A DNA stretch of 64,000 bases, from assembly GCA_963830885.1 (NCBI GenBank), contig CAWHOA010000027.1, forward strand, positions 62,001 through 126,000, given 5' to 3'. Each line of letters begins with the position of its first letter. Positions within the stretch are counted from its first letter, which is position 1. Under the pieces are notes generated by a model. It searched no databases, was not told where the DNA came from, and saw only the letters and a list, made by a program, of their open reading frames with translations. This stretch comes from JAIBJN01 sp963830885. GTDB lineage: Bacteria > Actinomycetota > Thermoleophilia > Gaiellales > Gaiellaceae. This document shows positions 26,745 to 34,971 of the stretch, one piece after another. The translations under genes were made by a program, and so were the position numbers.

Positions 26745-26780
26745 AAAAAGGAACGGGGGGCCCTCGAAAGAGCCCCCCGT
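26745..26780 (-). terminator. Intrinsic terminator, minus strand
   Basis: A nine-pair stem, ACGGGGGGC (26753-26761) with GCCCCCCGT (26772-26780) around a ten-base loop, is followed on the minus strand by TTCCTTTTT. No minus-strand protein gene lies upstream in this spacer, which implies a minus-strand RNA. Confidence 0.75.
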
Positions 26781-26886
26781 CGGTAGATCGCCTGGAGTAG
26801 CAGGGGCGCTGGGTTGTCCCCCACGCTGGCTAGGCGATTTCCCCGTAGGTCTTGGGGACACGCCCCTACCTGCGACTACCTCCACT
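26745..26886 (-). ncRNA. Candidate small structured RNA ending at the terminator
   Basis: Directly upstream of the minus-strand terminator is a nested hairpin: 26782-26786 with 26876-26880 (GGTAG/CTACC), 26803-26808 with 26861-26866 (six GC pairs) and 26815-26821 with 26854-26860 (TGTCCCC/GGGGACA), interrupted by bulges. A TACGGG hexamer suitable as an actinobacterial -10 lies just upstream (26888-26893). A long bulged rod is reminiscent of 6S-type RNAs, but I find no signature for 6S, SRP, tmRNA or RNase P RNA. The class is unknown and the 5' end is a guess. Confidence 0.4.
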
Positions 26887-26984
26887 GCCCGTACTGTCGG
26901 AAATCAAAGTCGGACCACCCCCTTTCCGTGGTTAAGACCATGATACGCATTCCGCCAGGACGACCAAAACGGAAGGAGGAGCGT

Positions 26985-27401
26985 GTGCAGACCGTGACTC
27001 CCTACCTGCTCTACGAGGACGCCGCGGCGGCGATCGACTGGCTCTCCCGGGCTTTCGGCTTTCAGGAGCGCCTCCGCTTCGAGGACGACACGGGCGCCGT
27101 CACCCACGCCGAGCTGACCCTCGGCGACGGTGAGATCTTCGTCGGGCACCCCGGCAGTGAGTACCGGAGCCCGAAAACGCTGGGCGCGTTCACCGATCTC
27201 GTCCACGTCTACGTGGACGACGTCGACGCCCACCACGAGCGCGCCGCGGCCGAAGGCGCGACCATCCACCTCCCTCCCGAAGACACGCCGTACGGCGACC
27301 GCCGCTACGACACCGAGGACCTGGAGGGGCACCGCTGGTCGTTCGCGCAGGTCCTGCGCGAGGTCGAGCCGGAGGAGTGGGGCGCAACCGCTACGGGCTG
27401 A
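26985..27401 (+). CDS. VOC-family (glyoxalase/PhnB-like) protein
   Basis: 138 aa, two beta-alpha-beta-beta-beta modules. TPYLLYEDAAAAIDWLSRAF and HAELTLGDGEIFV form the first half; DLVHVYVDDVDAHHERA and the final GHRWSFAQ the second. GGAAGGAGGA sits just before the GTG at 26985; an in-frame ATG at 26940 lacks a ribosome site. The substrate cannot be inferred; family members include lyases, dioxygenases and resistance proteins. Overlaps the convergent methyltransferase by 11 bases. Confidence 0.82.
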   Translation: MQTVTPYLLYEDAAAAIDWLSRAFGFQERLRFEDDTGAVTHAELTLGDGEIFVGHPGSEYRSPKTLGAFTDLVHVYVDDVDAHHERAAAEGATIHLPPEDTPYGDRRYDTEDLEGHRWSFAQVLREVEPEEWGATATG

Positions 27402-27952
27402 GCACGGACGTCAGCTCGAGCCCGCTGTCGAGCGGGACGGTGACGCTCAGGAGCGTGGGATCGCTCTGGCGGGCGCGGGAGTAGGCGCCGAGCACTTCCT
27501 CGTGGGAGAGGACGTTGTCCGCGAGGACCAGCGCCCCGGGGTCGACCAGGCGGCGGACGAGCTCGAAGTAGCGCTCGTACTCGTCCTTCTTCGCGTCGAT
27601 GAAGACGACGTCGAAGACGTCCTCGAGGGCCGCGAGCGCCTCGAGCGCGTCGCCCTCGATCAGCTCCGCCCACTCCTCGAGCCCGGCCTCGGCAACGTTG
27701 GCGCGCCAGTCGGCGGCGATCTCCGGATCGCGCTCCAGCGAGACGACGCGCCCGCCCAGCAGCCGCGCGGCGGCGGCGAGCCAGATCGTCGAGTGCGCGC
27801 GGCCGGCGCCGATCTCGAGCACCTCGCAGTCGGCCTGCGGGGCGACGAGCGAGTAGAGAAAACGGCCGGTCGTCGGCTGGACCGGCATGGCCGGTGGGCG
27901 AGGCTCCTCTCTGCGCCAGGCGTGCAAGCACGCCGCGCACGCGCTCGTCCAT
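27391..27952 (-). CDS. SAM-dependent O-methyltransferase, apparent frameshift near the N terminus
   Basis: Class I methyltransferase of the caffeoyl-CoA/catechol O-methyltransferase type: VLEIGAGRAHSTIWLA (SAM loop), SLERDPEIA, DVVFIDAKKDEYERYF and LADNVLSHEE. The uninterrupted frame starts only at a TTG (27927). An ATG at 27952 overlaps the upstream stop as TGATG and opens MDERVRGVLARLAQR, a plausible N terminus, but in another frame. A one-base indel around 27905-27925 would join them. It could be real decay or an assembly error. Last gene of the suf-proximal minus-strand series. Confidence 0.75.
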
Positions 27953-28278
27953 CACGAGCGCGGGTCCTCCCGCACGGCTATGCGCGCTGCCTGAGGCTCG
28001 TTCTTCCTGACGACGGCGAAGCGTTCGTTTCGCGCGACGACGACCTCGACGTCCGGTACGACGTGGCCGGGCAGCACGGCGAAATGCGTGGGCTCGCTGC
28101 GAACCTCCTCGTACTCGACGAGGGTCAGGCTCACCGTGCTCGTGCATTCCGGGTCGCCGCACTCGCAGACGAAGCCTGCCTCCGAGCCCGCCGGGACGTC
28201 GTCGTTCACGTCCTTGATCTGCTCGTTGACCTCGCGGAAGAGCGCTTCGTTCCTGGCGATTCGCTCCTCCCGGGACAT
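27952..28278 (-). CDS. Small conserved-looking protein with CxCxxxxC motif
   Basis: 108 aa, soluble. A charged helix (MSREERIARNEALFREVNEQ) is followed by FVCECGDPEC, a metal-ligand-like cysteine cluster, then LTLVEYEEVRSEPTHFAVLPGH. I cannot name the family. The stop couples to the next gene as TGATG. Its start is 11 bases from repeat copy F. Confidence 0.65.
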   Translation of the reverse strand: MSREERIARNEALFREVNEQIKDVNDDVPAGSEAGFVCECGDPECTSTVSLTLVEYEEVRSEPTHFAVLPGHVVPDVEVVVARNERFAVVRKNEPQAARIAVREDPRS

Positions 28279-28288
28279 CTGCTGATTC

Positions 28289-28338
28289 TAGGAGGGTGCG
28301 GCGAGACTCGCTCGTCGCCGTTTCGCCGGATCCTCCTA
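28289..28338 (+). repeat. Minimal repeat copy F (arms only, 50 nt)
   Basis: TAGGAGGGTGCGGCGAGAC joined directly to the complementary arm ending GCCGGATCCTCCTA. The whole interior of the full-length copies is absent. Its right end provides the TAG stop of the Rieske gene. The arms pair with two G-T wobbles and one mismatch. Confidence 0.8.
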
Positions 28339-28647
28339 GGGAACGACGACCTTGAGGACGCCGTCCTCGACGACGACGTCGAACGTGTCCACTGGGACAT
28401 AGGCCGGCAGGGTCAGGGCCTGTCCCGTGCGGACATCGAAGCGCGAGCCGTGGCGCGGGCAGATGGCGACACAGCCATCCGGCTCGAAGTCGCCCTCGCA
28501 GAGCGGCCCGTCGTCGTGCGAGCAGCGGTCCTCGATCGCGAAGAAGGCGCCGTCGCAGTTGTAGACGCCGATCGCCAGCGTACCGTCGTGGACGAGCTTC
28601 ACCTCGCCCGGCGGCAGCTCCTCGACCGGGCCGACGACGATCTTCAT
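28336..28647 (-). CDS. Rieske-type [2Fe-2S] ferredoxin
   Basis: 103 aa, one Rieske domain with C42-x-H44 (DRCSHDDGPL) and C63-x-x-H66 (CPRHGSRFD) as cluster ligands. Such stand-alone Rieske ferredoxins often sit in actinobacterial suf operons or serve ring-hydroxylating oxygenases. Here the sufU gene ends four bases upstream, favouring a role linked to Fe-S assembly. The TAG stop lies inside repeat copy F. Confidence 0.9.
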   Translation of the reverse strand: MKIVVGPVEELPPGEVKLVHDGTLAIGVYNCDGAFFAIEDRCSHDDGPLCEGDFEPDGCVAICPRHGSRFDVRTGQALTLPAYVPVDTFDVVVEDGVLKVVVP

Positions 28648-28651
28648 GCGC

Positions 28652-29080
28652 CTACTTGAGCTCGAGGTCGTCCAGGCCGGCCCACTCCTCGGGGAGCGCC
28701 GTGCCGCGGCCCTTGTGGAGCGCGAGCTTCAGGACGCCCAGGCCGAGCAGCGCACACTTGAGGCGCACGGGCGTGAGCGGGATGCCGACCTCGTCGAGGA
28801 GCTCCTCGCGCGACATCGAGGCGACCTCCTCGGCGGAGCGGCCCTTGACCATGTCCATCAGCATCGAGGTCGCCGCCTGGCTGATCGCGCAGCCGCGGCC
28901 CTGGAACTTGACGTCGGCGATCGTGTCGCCGTCGAAGGCGACCGCGATGGAGACCTCGTCGCCGCAGAGCGGGTTCTGGCCCTCGGCCTCCGCATCGGCG
29001 CCGTCGATCACCCCGTGCCCGCGCGGGTTCTTGTAGTGATCGAGGATGACCTCGCGGTACAGGCTGTCGAGCTCGGACAT
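28652..29080 (-). CDS. sufU: SufU-type sulfur-transfer/scaffold protein
   Basis: 142 aa, NifU/SufU fold. Zinc and sulfur-acceptor ligands are C39 and D41 (NPLCGD), C64 (GRGCAISQAATSM) and C109 (VRLKCALLG). SufU accepts persulfide sulfur from SufS for the SufBCD scaffold. It lies downstream of sufS after a 90-base gap that holds no obvious terminator. Confidence 0.94.
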   Translation of the reverse strand: MSELDSLYREVILDHYKNPRGHGVIDGADAEAEGQNPLCGDEVSIAVAFDGDTIADVKFQGRGCAISQAATSMLMDMVKGRSAEEVASMSREELLDEVGIPLTPVRLKCALLGLGVLKLALHKGRGTALPEEWAGLDDLELK

Positions 29081-29170
29081 CTCAGTGCCCCTCCAGGCAA
29101 TAGAAGCCTGCCTCGGCCCCGCACAGCGCGGGAGCGACGCAGAGTCGAGGCTGGATTACCTGAATGGGCA

Positions 29171-30415
29171 CTACGAGAAAAGCTTACGCGCCCGGTGCAG
29201 CCCGTCGACGAGCCTGTCGATCTCCTCCGGCAGCGTGTAGAGGTAGAAGCTCGCCCGCGTCGTGGCGTTGACGCCGAGCTTGGCCATGAGCGGCTGGTTG
29301 CAGTGGTGCCCGGCGCGGACCGCGACGCCCTCGGCATCGACGATCTGCGCGACGTCGTGCGGGTGCACGCCCTCGAGGTTGAAGGAGACGATGCCGACGC
29401 GCCGCTCGGCGGGCGCGCCGTAGAGGCGGACGCCCGGGACCTCGCCGAGGCGGCCGAGCGCGTGGGTCAGCAGCTCGTGCTCGTGACGCTCGATCGCGGG
29501 CAGCCCGGCCTCCGTCACGTAGTCGATGGCGGCTGCGAAGCCGACAGCCTCGGCGATCGCAGCAGTCCCGGCCTCGAACTTGTGCGGGATCTCGTTCCAG
29601 CTCGTCTTCTCCACCGTGACCTTGCGGATCATGTGCCCGCCGAGCTCGAACGGCGACATGGCCTCGAGCAGCTCGGCCCGGCCCCAGAGCGCACCGATCC
29701 CGGTCGGCCCGCAGAGCTTGTGGGCCGTGAAGCCGACGAAGTCGGCGCCGAGCGCCTGGACGTCGACCGGCGTATGCGGAGCCGCCTGGGCGGCGTCCAC
29801 GACGACGAGGGCGCCGTTGGCGTGCGCCCATTCGACGAGCCGCGGCACCGGCAGGATCGTCCCCAGGGAGTTGTTGACTGCGGCGCAGGCGAGCACCTTG
29901 GGCTGCCCACGCTCCAACAGCCCGTCGAGCGCGTCGAGTTCGAGCTCGCCCTCCGCATCGACGGGGACGACGGCAAACTCTGCTCCCGTCCTCCCGGCGA
30001 TGTACTGCCACGGGACGAAGTTGGAGTGGTGCTCCAGCTCGGTGGCGAGCACGAGGTCGCCCGGCCCGAGGTTGTCGAGCCCCCAGCCGTACGCGACCGT
30101 GTTGATCGCAGCCGTGACGTTCCGGGTGAAGACGATCTCGCGCGCCGACCCGGCGTTCACGAACCCGCGCACGGTCTCGCGGGCGGCCTCGTAGGCCTCG
30201 GTCGAGCGCTCGGCCAGGTCGTAGACGCCACGGTGGATGTTCGCGTACGACGTCTCGTAGAAGGTCGTCATCGCGTCCAGCACCTGCCGCGGCTTCTGCG
30301 AGGACGCCGCCGAGTCCAGGTACGCAAGAGGCTTGCCGTGGATCGGGTGCTCGAAGATTGGAAAGTCGGCGCGAACCCGCTGCGCGTCGAGCTTCGGCTG
30401 AGCGCTCACCGCCAT
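29171..30415 (-). CDS. sufS: SufS-type cysteine desulfurase
   Basis: 414-aa class V aminotransferase-fold enzyme that removes sulfur from cysteine. YLDSAASSQKP at the N terminus, PLP lysine in FTAHKLCGPTG, and the catalytic Cys in RAGHHCNQP, as in group II desulfurases. The ATG at 30415 overlaps the upstream methyltransferase gene by ten bases; longer upstream extensions of the frame are not coding. Partner of SufU. Confidence 0.95.
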   Translation of the reverse strand: MAVSAQPKLDAQRVRADFPIFEHPIHGKPLAYLDSAASSQKPRQVLDAMTTFYETSYANIHRGVYDLAERSTEAYEAARETVRGFVNAGSAREIVFTRNVTAAINTVAYGWGLDNLGPGDLVLATELEHHSNFVPWQYIAGRTGAEFAVVPVDAEGELELDALDGLLERGQPKVLACAAVNNSLGTILPVPRLVEWAHANGALVVVDAAQAAPHTPVDVQALGADFVGFTAHKLCGPTGIGALWGRAELLEAMSPFELGGHMIRKVTVEKTSWNEIPHKFEAGTAAIAEAVGFAAAIDYVTEAGLPAIERHEHELLTHALGRLGEVPGVRLYGAPAERRVGIVSFNLEGVHPHDVAQIVDAEGVAVRAGHHCNQPLMAKLGVNATTRASFYLYTLPEEIDRLVDGLHRARKLFS

Positions 30416-31092
30416 GGATCTATCGTAGCGACGCCCCCGCCGCCGCCCAGACCGCGGCGCTCGAGGGCGGCCACCCGCCAGATGCGTCCGCTCGTCTCTC
30501 GCGTCAGGGTGAGGCCGTGGCGCTCCGCAGCGGCGACCAGCCCCTCCGGGGGATGCACCCACGTTCGGTACTCCCAGCGCAGGAGCCACGCGAAGACGTT
30601 CGCCGCGCCAAACCATGCCCGGACGGCCCTGCGTGGGCGCGGGAAGCTCATCACCAGGAACCGCCGCGCTCGGTCCGAAGCGGCTCCCACGAGCGCCTCG
30701 TAGTCCGGATAGCAGCACACGACCCGGTGCATGACGACCGCGTCGGCGGCCCCTGCGAGGCCCGGCTCCTGGACGACGTCGCCCAGGCGGCGCTCGACGC
30801 GCTCCTCCAACCCCTGCTCGTGCGCGAGCTCGCCGGCCGCCTCCTCGTACTCGGGCGACAGCTCGAGGTTCGTCGTCCGGGCAGCGCCCGCCTTCAGAAG
30901 CTCGAGCTGGACCGCCCCGACCCCGCCGCCGATCTCGAGCACGGAGGCGCCGTCCATGCCCCGCTCCCGCAGGAAGCCGACCATCGTTGCGGCCGTGTCG
31001 TCCAGCCCCTCGCGCCGGTAGCGCTTGGCGTCCCGGCGGGCGGCGCGCTTGGAGAAGAGCCTCGTGTAGCCCCGGGGAGGGCAGCAGCTCAC
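30406..31092 (-). CDS. SAM-dependent methyltransferase in the suf operon
   Basis: 228 aa, class I methyltransferase: VLEIGGGVGAVQLELL (SAM loop), NLELSPEYEEAA, then DAVVMHRVVCCYPDYE, recalling magnesium-protoporphyrin methyltransferase relatives. The C terminus has a hydrophobic, aromatic stretch (WFGAANVFAWLLRW). Substrate unknown. GTG start at 31092, two bases from repeat copy B, so it may start a second transcription unit within the suf region. Confidence 0.8.
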   Translation of the reverse strand: MSCCPPRGYTRLFSKRAARRDAKRYRREGLDDTAATMVGFLRERGMDGASVLEIGGGVGAVQLELLKAGAARTTNLELSPEYEEAAGELAHEQGLEERVERRLGDVVQEPGLAGAADAVVMHRVVCCYPDYEALVGAASDRARRFLVMSFPRPRRAVRAWFGAANVFAWLLRWEYRTWVHPPEGLVAAAERHGLTLTRETSGRIWRVAALERRGLGGGGGVATIDPWR

Positions 31093-31094
31093 GC

Positions 31095-31261
31095 TAGGAG
31101 GCTTTGGCGAGACTCGCTCGCCGTCGGGGTGCGATGGTCGTTCCGAAACAAGGACGCAGGGAGCGCTCGTAGCCGGAGGCTACGGGCGCGACCGAGGACG
31201 CAGTCTTCGGGGCGAGCAACGCAGCCCGACGGCACAGTCGCCGTTTCGTCAAAGCCTCCTA
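31095..31261 (+). repeat. 167-nt structured intergenic repeat, copy B
   Basis: Full-length copy. Arms TAGGAGGCTTTGGCGAGAC and its partner read AGGAGGCTTTG in both arms, where copies A and C read AGGAGGGCTTG and AGGAGGGCTCG, so the arms change together. The interior is nearly identical to copies A and C. The right end supplies the TAG stop of sufD; the left end abuts the methyltransferase start. Confidence 0.9.
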
Positions 31262-32422
31262 GGCAAGCAGGCGCGCCTCGAGCACGCTCTGGAGCGCGTC
31301 GCGCACCGGGGCGAGCTCGATGCGGTCGAAGATCTCCTGGTAGAAGCCGCGGACGATCAGGAGCTGGGCCTCCTCGCGGGAGAGCCCGCGTGCCATGCAG
31401 TAGAAGAGCTCGTCGCGGTTCACCTGCGAGACCGTGGCGCCGTGGGTGCAGCGCACGTCGTTGGCGAGGATCTCGAGGCCGGGAATCGAGTCCGCGTGCG
31501 CGTCCGGCGAGAGCAGGAGGTTGCGGTTCTCCTGGTAGGCGTTCGTCCGCTGGGCATCGCGCTCGACCTTGATCATGCCGCGCCAGACCGAGGTGGCCTT
31601 GTCGCGAAGCACGCCCTTGAAGGCGAAGTCGGAGGTCGTGTTCGGCGCCTCGTGCTCCTGCAGCGTGTCGTAGTCGAGGTGCTGGTCGCCGTCGGCGAAG
31701 TAGGCGCCGGTTACGCGCGAGGTGGCGCCCTTGCCGGCGAGCCGGTTCTCGATGGTGATCTTGCCCTTGCGCGAGCCGAAGCCGCCCGCGACCCAGTCGA
31801 GCTCGGCGTCCTCGGCCACCCGCGCCCGGTGCGTGGCGAAGTGCCACGTGTTGCGGGAGAAGTTCTGGATGGACACGTACTCGAGCTTGGCGCCCCGCTC
31901 GACGAAGACCTCGGCGACCGCGTTCGAGTACGACTCGAGCTCGGGGTCGGTCGAGGCGGACTCCTCGATCAGGGTGAAGCGCGAGCCCTCCTCCGCGATG
32001 ACGAGCAGGCGCCAGAAGAGGGAGCCCTTCGGCGTCGAGTTGCCGACGCGCACGTAGAGCGGCTTCTCCAGCTCGACGCCTGCGGGCACGTGCACGAGCA
32101 GGCCGTGCTGCCAGACGGCCGCGTTGTGGGCCGTGAGCTTGTCCTCCGGGCCGACGAGCGTGCCGAGGCGCTCGTGGTCGGCGAGCGGCGCGAACGTGAT
32201 GCCCTCGGGGGCGCTGACGATCTCGATGCCGCCCTCGGTCGCGTCGGCGACCGCGGCCGCGTCGATCTCGAGCATGCTGTCAGCCACGGACTTCGCCTCG
32301 GCGCCGTCGACGGAATACGACTCCGGGTCGAAGCCGCGCAGGTCGGTGAAGCGCCAGTGCTCGTCCCTGGTGGTCGGGAGCGGGAGCTCGTTGTAGCGCT
32401 CGACCGCCAGCTCTCTAGTCAT
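31259..32422 (-). CDS. sufD: SufD component of the SufBCD Fe-S scaffold
   Basis: 387 aa, right-handed beta-helix protein of the SufB/SufD family: HLDYDTLQEHEAPNTTSDFAFK and the C-terminal HGATVSQVNRDELFYCMARGLSREEA. SufD pairs with SufB on the SufC ATPase for cluster assembly. Eight-base overlap with the VOC gene upstream. Its TAG stop is the end of repeat copy B. Confidence 0.94.
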   Translation of the reverse strand: MTRELAVERYNELPLPTTRDEHWRFTDLRGFDPESYSVDGAEAKSVADSMLEIDAAAVADATEGGIEIVSAPEGITFAPLADHERLGTLVGPEDKLTAHNAAVWQHGLLVHVPAGVELEKPLYVRVGNSTPKGSLFWRLLVIAEEGSRFTLIEESASTDPELESYSNAVAEVFVERGAKLEYVSIQNFSRNTWHFATHRARVAEDAELDWVAGGFGSRKGKITIENRLAGKGATSRVTGAYFADGDQHLDYDTLQEHEAPNTTSDFAFKGVLRDKATSVWRGMIKVERDAQRTNAYQENRNLLLSPDAHADSIPGLEILANDVRCTHGATVSQVNRDELFYCMARGLSREEAQLLIVRGFYQEIFDRIELAPVRDALQSVLEARLLA

Positions 32423-32783
32423 TCGGGGCGTACCTCCGGTGGAGCATGAGCGCGTTGCCGTCAGGATCGCGGAAGAACGCCATGTGGCAGACGCCTGTGT
32501 CGAGGATGTCGCCCTCGAACTCGACCCCCTTGCCCTCCAGCTCGGCCCGGGCCTCCTGGACGCTGGGGACGCGGAGCGCGATGTGCGCGGTGTGCGGGCC
32601 CGCGAACTCCTGGCCGACGTTCGTCGGATCCATGAGGTAGAGGCTCACGTTGCCGGTCTCGAACTCGGGCCAGCCGCCGTTGAGGCTCGGACTGGGCAGA
32701 CCGAGGGTCTCGGCGTAGAACCGCTTCGACCGCTCCATGTCCCGCACCGGCACCGAGATGAAATCGGTGCGCTCGACGATCAA
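32415..32783 (-). CDS. VOC-family glyoxalase-like protein inside the suf operon
   Basis: 122-aa VOC protein: FISVPVRDMERSKRFYAETLG, HIALRVPSVQEARAELEGKG and CHMAFFRDPDGNALMLHRRY, the last carrying the usual Glu/Asp-Pro-Asp-Gly turn. It overlaps sufB by four bases and sufD by eight, so it is translated with the scaffold genes. A link to oxidative or electrophile stress is possible but not shown. Confidence 0.87.
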   Translation of the reverse strand: MIVERTDFISVPVRDMERSKRFYAETLGLPSPSLNGGWPEFETGNVSLYLMDPTNVGQEFAGPHTAHIALRVPSVQEARAELEGKGVEFEGDILDTGVCHMAFFRDPDGNALMLHRRYAPND

Positions 32784-34192
32784 CCGACGGACCCCTCCAT
32801 CTGGAGCTGGATCAGACGGTTCATCTCGACCGCGTACTCGAGCGGGAGCTCCTTCGTGATCGGCTCGACGAAGCCGGAGACGATCATCGCGGCCGCCTCG
32901 GCCTCCGAGAGGCCGCGGCTCATCAGGTAGAAGAGCTGCTCCTCACCGATCTTCGAGACGGTGGCCTCGTGCCCGATGTCCACGTCGTTCTCGTCGATCC
33001 GGATGTACGGATACGTGTCGGTACGCGACTCCTCGTCGAGGATGAGCGCGTCGCAAACGACCTTCGAGCGCGCGCCGTGCGCACCCTTGGCCACCTCGAG
33101 GAGGCCGCGGTAGCTCGAGCGCCCGCCGTCCTTGGAGATCGACTTCGACGTGATCACCGAGGTCGTGTTCGGCGCGACGTGCACGGCCTTGCCGCCCGCA
33201 TCCTGGTGCTGGCCGTCGCCGGCGAAGGCGATCGAGAGCACCTCGCCGTGGGCGCCCTCGCCCATCAGCCAGATGGCCGGGTACTTCATCGTCTGCTTCG
33301 AGCCGAGGTTCCCGTCCACCCACTCCATGGTCGCGTTCTCGTAGGCGACCGCGCGCTTCGTGACGAGGTTGTAGACGTTGTTCGACCAGTTCTGGATCGT
33401 CGTGTACCGGCAGCGCCCGCCGGGCTTGACGATGATCTCGACGACGGCCGAGTGGAGCGAGTCGGTCGTGTAGATCGGCGCCGTGCAGCCTTCGACGTAG
33501 TGCACGTAGGCGCCCTCGTCGACGATGATCAGCGTGCGCTCGAACTGGCCCATGTTCTCCGCGTTGATGCGGAAGTAGGCCTGGAGCGGCATCTCGATGG
33601 AGACGCCCGGGGGCACGTAGATGAAGGAGCCGCCCGACCAGACGGCCGAGTTGAGCGCCGCGAACTTGTTGTCGTTCTGCGGGATGATCGTCCCGAAGTA
33701 CTGGCGCACGAGCTCCTCGTGCTCGCGCAGGCCGGAGTCCATGTCGAGGAAGAGCACGCCCTTCGCCTCGAGGTCGGCCTGGAGCTTGTGGTAGACGACC
33801 TCGGACTCGTACTGCGCGCCGACGCCGGCGAGGAACTTGCGCTCGGCCTCGGGGATGCCGAGCCGGTCCCAGGTCTGCTTGATGTCCGGCGGGAGGTCCT
33901 CCCAGGACTTCGCCTGGTTCTCGGTCGGCTTGATGTAGTAGTAGATGTTCTCGAAGTCGATGCCGGAGAGGTCTCCGCCCCAGGACGGCATCGGGCGCGC
34001 CTCGAAGTACTCGAGCGACTTGAGGCGGAAGTCCCGCATCCACTGGGGCTCGTCCTTGTGCGCCGAGATCGCCTCGACGATCTCGCGCGAGAGCCCGCGC
34101 TGGGACTTGAAGAAGTAGTTCTCGGGATCGCTGAACCCGAACTTGTAGTCGTTGCCGATCCCGGCGACGACCTGGGTCTCGGACGTTGCCAC
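32780..34192 (-). CDS. sufB: SufB component of the SufBCD Fe-S scaffold
   Basis: 470 aa, full family length. WGGDLSGIDFENIYYYIKP near the N terminus, YVEGCTAPIYTTDSLHSAVVE, GSKQTMKYPAIWLMGEGA, and the C-terminal GHEATVSKIGEEQLFYLMSRGL. SufB with SufD forms the site where clusters are built. Its start overlaps the sufC stop by one base. Confidence 0.96.
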   Translation of the reverse strand: MATSETQVVAGIGNDYKFGFSDPENYFFKSQRGLSREIVEAISAHKDEPQWMRDFRLKSLEYFEARPMPSWGGDLSGIDFENIYYYIKPTENQAKSWEDLPPDIKQTWDRLGIPEAERKFLAGVGAQYESEVVYHKLQADLEAKGVLFLDMDSGLREHEELVRQYFGTIIPQNDNKFAALNSAVWSGGSFIYVPPGVSIEMPLQAYFRINAENMGQFERTLIIVDEGAYVHYVEGCTAPIYTTDSLHSAVVEIIVKPGGRCRYTTIQNWSNNVYNLVTKRAVAYENATMEWVDGNLGSKQTMKYPAIWLMGEGAHGEVLSIAFAGDGQHQDAGGKAVHVAPNTTSVITSKSISKDGGRSSYRGLLEVAKGAHGARSKVVCDALILDEESRTDTYPYIRIDENDVDIGHEATVSKIGEEQLFYLMSRGLSEAEAAAMIVSGFVEPITKELPLEYAVEMNRLIQLQMEGSVG

Positions 34193-34971
34193 TACGACTC
34201 ACCTCCTACCGGCTCGGGGATGAAGGCCTCGTAGCCATCGGCCTCGAGCTGCTCGGCGAGCTCGGGCCCGCCTTCTCGCACGATACGCCCGTCAACGAAG
34301 ACGTGCACGAAGTCGGGCTTGATGTAGTTGAGGATCCGCTGGTAGTGCGTGATGACGAGCGCCCCCATCTCGGGGCCGACGAGCCCGCGCACGCCGCCCG
34401 CGACGATGCGCAGAGCGTCGATGTCGAGGCCGGAGTCGGTCTCGTCGAGCACGGCGATCCGCGGGGAGAGCATCGCCATCTGGAGGATCTCGACGCGCTT
34501 CTTCTCACCGCCGGAGAAGCCGTCGTTCAGGTAGCGCCCGGCCATCTCCTTCGGCACCTTGAGCTGCTCCATCGAGGCGGTCAGCTGCTTGCGAAACTCG
34601 GGAATCTTCACGGGGTCGTCCTCGCCGCCGTTCGCGGCCTTCCGCTGCGCGTTGACGGCCGAGCGGAGGAAGCTTGCGACGGTGACGCCGGGCACGGCGT
34701 GCGGGTACTGGAACGCGAGGAAGAGGCCGCGCTGCGCGCGCTCGTCCGCCCCGAGCTCCAGGATCGACTCGCCGTCGAGGAGGATGTCGCCCTCTGTGAT
34801 CTCGTAGGCCGGGTGGCCCATGAGCGCGTAGGCGAGGGTCGACTTGCCGGACCCGTTCGGGCCCATCATCGCGTGCACCTCGTTGGAGCTCACCGCCAGG
34901 TCGAGGCCGCGGACGATTTCCGTCCCGTCCTCGGTGGCGACGTGCAGATTCTTGATCTCGAGAAGAGCCAT
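34192..34971 (-). CDS. sufC: SufC ATPase of the SufBCD complex
   Basis: 259-aa ABC-type ATPase: Walker A GPNGSGKSTL, signature FSGGEKKRVEILQ, Walker B AVLDETDSGLDID and the switch His in ITHYQR. First gene of the minus-strand suf series. It is divergent from tatA across a 119-base spacer that must hold both promoters. Confidence 0.97.
   Translation of the reverse strand: MALLEIKNLHVATEDGTEIVRGLDLAVSSNEVHAMMGPNGSGKSTLAYALMGHPAYEITEGDILLDGESILELGADERAQRGLFLAFQYPHAVPGVTVASFLRSAVNAQRKAANGGEDDPVKIPEFRKQLTASMEQLKVPKEMAGRYLNDGFSGGEKKRVEILQMAMLSPRIAVLDETDSGLDIDALRIVAGGVRGLVGPEMGALVITHYQRILNYIKPDFVHVFVDGRIVREGGPELAEQLEADGYEAFIPEPVGGES

Noticed and set aside
26782..26880. Plus-strand riboswitch controlling the VOC gene
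   Set aside because: The T tract follows the hairpin only on the minus strand and the plus side shows no terminator or ribosome-site sequestration. I found no match to a named riboswitch.
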